64,000 nt of DNA from Domibacillus indicus (GTDB lineage: Bacteria > Bacillota > Bacilli > Bacillales > Domibacillaceae), in contig NZ_JAMBOO010000005.1 of NCBI RefSeq assembly GCF_023715895.1, positions 62,001 to 126,000 on the forward strand, given 5' to 3'. Made by a program: the position numbers and the translations under genes. Shown here one piece after another: positions 61,518 through 64,000 of this stretch. The first letter of the stretch is position 1. Each line of letters begins with the position of its first letter. The notes under the pieces are model-generated. The model worked only from the letters and a program-made list of their open reading frames with translations, was not told where the DNA came from and searched no databases.

Positions 61518-61919
61518 TTAAAATCCTTCTTCAGATGGCTGTAAGCTGAATGTCTCCGTTTGTCCGCCCCATTTGATCATCACTTTCACATCCTGATCCT
61601 CTTGAGTTACCGCACAGCCGTCACACCAGCTCACCGTTTTGATTAAAACACCATCTTCATTTAATTCGTCTGTTCCTTTTGAGCTTCCAGAATTCGTTTC
61701 AATAGAATAGCTGATTTCCGCTGGCGGTGCACCTTTTCCTGTATATTGGATTTTGTACTCCGTGGATTCACTTTTTTTACTTTTGGGCGTTACTTGGTAA
61801 TTCACATACCAATTTGTACTTTCCCCTGCAAAATTATAGCGCGATTCCCATCCGCTTTGACAGCCGCTTAACAACAAACTTGCCATGAAAAGAAAATAAC
61901 AAAGATGTTTTTTCTTCAT
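61518..61919 (-). CDS. Lipoprotein, unknown function
   Basis: 133 residues from the ATG at 61919 with GGGGCGAG upstream. Signal MKKKHLCYFLFMASLLLSGC gives the lipidated Cys20. The mature part is beta-rich with one CDGC pair (TVSWCDGCAVTQEDQDVKV). No family recognised. Anchored to the outer face of the membrane. Confidence 0.7.
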   Translation of the reverse strand: MKKKHLCYFLFMASLLLSGCQSGWESRYNFAGESTNWYVNYQVTPKSKKSESTEYKIQYTGKGAPPAEISYSIETNSGSSKGTDELNEDGVLIKTVSWCDGCAVTQEDQDVKVMIKWGGQTETFSLQPSEEGF

Positions 61920-62122
61920 ACTGCTCGCCCCTTGTATTCTAACTGCTCTTTCTTTGTACAATATAGAGCACCTTATTACACAAATGATCTGGCTGGTTCA
62001 GCTTTCGAGTTACTGCTGCTAAAATTATTTTAGCACAACATACTATAAAAGTAATTTTTTTCTATATGATTAAATCGCTTAGAGATACCACTCCCTATAC
62101 ATCGCGCATTTGGTATTAAAGG

Positions 62123-62694
62123 TTATTTAGCCGAAAGTTCACTTTCTGTTACCCATTTATGATTGGTTACTTTTTCTCCGCCATTAGTCGGCGTGTAATC
62201 AATCATATACACTGTGGTCTGCTCAGCTGATTCAATTACGGCTTTAGCACCTTCCATGCCTTCCATGTGATCCGCGTCTAGAGTAACTTCTGTGCCAGGC
62301 TCTATCGGTTGTTCACCAGCATCCTTGATCTCTTCGTGAATAATCCATTTGTGATTTGTCACTCGTTCACCGCCGGTCGTTGGGGTATAGGATAGTGTAT
62401 ACACGGTTGTATCGTAAGCACCAGCAATGGTTGCCTCAGCACCTTTCATGCCCTCCATATGACCATCTTGAATAATACCTGGGTTCCTATTTTAAAAGCT
62501 GGATTTTCTGCTTCTTTTAACCCTTCAGGAACTTCGGCTGAACCAGAATGATTCATTTCTTCGTGGCTGGCTTCTTCTGGGCTTTCTGAATGATTCATTT
62601 CTTCATGGTTTGTTTCTTCTTCTACCGCGTCGCTCCCGCATCCACTTAAACCCATGATTGCTGCAATACCAAGCATACAGATTGTCTTTTTCAT
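62123..62694 (-). pseudogene. YdhK/DUF1541-family lipoprotein with a frameshift
   Basis: The first frame (62694-62446) gives a lipoprotein signal, MKKTICMLGIAAIMGLSGC, and a Glu/His/Met-rich linker (NHEEMNHSESPEEASHEEMN). It then reads FKIGTQVLFKMVIWRA and stops. Another frame (from 62458) continues with two copies of a roughly 55-residue repeat, GTEVTL.ADHMEGMKGA .. TTVY.L.YTPT.GGE.VTNHKW, the DUF1541 domains of YdhK. Restoring one base near 62479 (GTAATTATTCAAGAT expected) joins them. Either a true pseudogene or a sequencing error. Function of the family is unclear. His/Met richness suggests metal binding. Confidence 0.75.
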
Positions 62695-63097
62695 TTTTTT
62701 ACCTCTTAGTTGTTAATATGAGCAGGCTTATCCGTAACTGTTTATGTATTAAAAGTATTTTATCATTGCAATGGTCAAGGAAATAAAAGATTTCTCCTTG
62801 GATCAGGCTAATTTATCTTTCAGCATCCTTTATATATTGTTGTACTACTCTTAACATTTCTTATATTTTCCTCTCCAGTCGCAAAAAGCCATATTTCGTA
62901 GAATTTGAACAATTTTTCTGTTTGAAAACCATTTAGAAGCAAGAAAATACGCTGCTCTGCATATGCTCTTTTTTAAGATTGAATAGCCGCCCACACAAAG
63001 TTAACAATTAAAACTTTTTGAATAAACTGTTTAACAATGGTCCATAATGGTACTGTTCGTCCCAAACCCAACTCCTACAGCTCGAAACTATTTCTGC

Positions 63098-63126
63098 AGC
63101 CAGGTCCCCATCTGGCTATTTTTTTG
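63098..63126 (+). terminator. Terminator-like hairpin
   Basis: AGCCAG / CTGGCT with loop GTCCCCAT and a run of T. No upstream gene is recognised. The stretch 62695-63596 has no gene I can support, only this and the next hairpin. Confidence 0.55.
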
Positions 63127-63230
63127 CCTTTCTTTATTTTAAATTTCTTTATTCAGGATAAGGATAAGCACAAGCCGCTAATAAATTGTTTAAGGTTTCC
63201 TATCTGGATATTTATCCAACCAAACCCTCC

Positions 63231-63270
63231 AAAAAGCGGAATAGCTGCCAGGCAGCTGTCCCGCTTTTTT
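63231..63270. terminator. Strong terminator-like hairpin
   Basis: AAAAAGCGG..AGCTGCC / GGCAGCT..CCGCTTTTTT. Symmetric A/T flanks would work on both strands. Confidence 0.7.
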
Positions 63271-63596
63271 ATTGTAAAGAATAGGTTTGTTTTCCTGCTG
63301 TTGGGGTATGGTTAGTAAAGTACCACCCCCACCTAAAGCTTACTCATCTTTTTTTCCGGAGAGCGTTTAGTTCTTCGGTTCTTTTTTGTTTATTTTTCTT
63401 TAAAAGACGATTTTGAAAATGCACCGAATACCTTCGCTTAAACGGGATAAACGCCTTCTTTTTATACTTTACATTTCAAGAATAACCCATCTCTCGATCA
63501 TTTCGCTTTTGTACTCGTCATTAAGAAGTATCGAATAAACTTGAACTGAATTACACATAATAAACCGAGTTAAATGATAGGAAAGGAGGGGCACAC

Positions 63597-63755
63597 ATGG
63601 AAAAGAAATACTTATTAACTGTGATGTCTGCTGTTTTGTCGCTAGGATTACTGTCAGCGTGTAATGGCGGCGATGATAATGAGCCAGATACTTCCGAAGA
63701 ACCTTCCGAGCAGCAGCAACAAAATAATGAAGAACGTGAAGAAGACGATGATTAA
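63597..63755 (+). CDS. Small acidic lipoprotein
   Basis: 52 residues. Signal MEKKYLLTVMSAVLSLGLLS then AC (lipidated Cys22). The mature part is only 31 residues, nearly all Asp, Glu, Gln and Asn. GAAAGGAGGGGC precedes the ATG, which makes it a real translated gene despite its size. Similar short lipoproteins are common in Bacillus and unassigned. Confidence 0.75.
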   Translation: MEKKYLLTVMSAVLSLGLLSACNGGDDNEPDTSEEPSEQQQQNNEEREEDDD

Positions 63756-63797
63756 TTCTTCAATAAAAACGATCTATCTTCCCGCTTTAATCCCCTG

Positions 63798-63821
63798 CCC
63801 GCCTCTTTAGTGCGGGATTTT
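63798..63821 (+). terminator. Terminator of the small lipoprotein gene
   Basis: CCCGC / GCGGG with loop CTCTTTAGT, then ATTTTAAT. After it, 63822-64000 shows no supported gene. Confidence 0.55.
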
Positions 63822-64000
63822 AATGTTACCCCACTTTTTTTGTGAACTCTTCTATTTTTCTATCGATACTTTAAGCAGGCTTTATACTGGGCAGCTTTTC
63901 TCTTAATATTTGCATGTAAAACTGCTGTTTTTCCAGTTCCTCTAAACGGTATTTTACGCTGCAATTAAAATGATTTCTAAAAAGCCATTATCATTCTCCA

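Noticed and set aside
63037-63315. Open frame of 92 codons on the plus strand
   Set aside because: No ribosome site, it runs through two terminator hairpins, and its composition is not protein-like.
63850-64000. C-terminal coding fragment on the minus strand (ends EKLPSIKPA)
   Set aside because: The frame is short, closed upstream by a TAA inside the window, and has no start codon, so it is not supportable.

Overview
The window is about 64 kb of chromosome from an endospore-forming, low- to mid-GC member of the Bacillaceae. The case rests on a gerA-type germination operon, strong AGGAGG ribosome binding sites with frequent TTG and GTG starts, cre-like catabolite sites, YesM/YesN-type regulation, and a purine riboswitch in front of guaC. 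The species cannot be named from this sequence. I saw no tRNA, rRNA or CRISPR array.

Layout. (1) 1-16.7 kb: the 5' end of an iron alcohol dehydrogenase and a GXWXG/DUF4334 protein, then a catabolic regulon. The regulon has an ALDH / Zn-ADH / ThDP enzyme / TIM-barrel isomerase operon, a divergent polytopic membrane protein, an MFS transporter / CaiB CoA-transferase / HMG-CoA-lyase-like operon, a LacI regulator and a TRAP transporter. A palindrome, TTAGATCGATCTAA, with a central CG typical of LacI-family operators, sits before the first enzyme operon, the divergent membrane protein, the MFS operon and the TRAP operon. This ties them into one regulon for an unidentified carboxylate or sugar acid. 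(2) 17-25 kb: a SUV3-like helicase with a zinc ribbon, a small membrane protein and the gerA-type operon. (3) 24.5-38 kb: a carbohydrate locus with GH30, GH42, an ABC importer, a YesM/YesN-like two-component pair, a Gfo/Idh/MocA oxidoreductase and an AraC regulator. A TnpB-only element is inserted exactly at the GH42 stop codon. (4) 38-47.3 kb: an SDR, guaC behind a guanine aptamer wired as an ON switch, CzcD/CzcO, small regulators (TetR remnant, MerR, ArsR), a methyltransferase and a paired DMT exporter. (5) 47.6-64 kb: an accessory region. It holds a zinc-ribbon-less TnpB element, a chemoreceptor, a dihydrouridine synthase, a junction of broken SLH, TnpB and RecT genes, an AT-rich GT8/GT4/PIG-L glycan cluster, a restriction-enzyme fragment, a third TnpB element, and several lipoproteins, one frameshifted.

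How the parts work together. In the first 16 kb, the TRAP and MFS transporters would import an acid. The CoA-transferase and lyase would activate and cleave it. The ThDP enzyme, dehydrogenases and isomerase would process the carbonyl products. LacI relief and CcpA would control expression. In the glycan locus, the sensor kinase and response regulator would induce an ABC importer whose oligosaccharides are cut inside the cell by GH42 and GH30. In the guaC leader, guanine binding is predicted to prevent a terminator, so excess guanine would raise conversion of GMP to IMP. Mobile DNA is dominated by IS605/IS1341-like TnpB elements without any TnpA in view. Their ends, remnants and hairpins recur at several sites.
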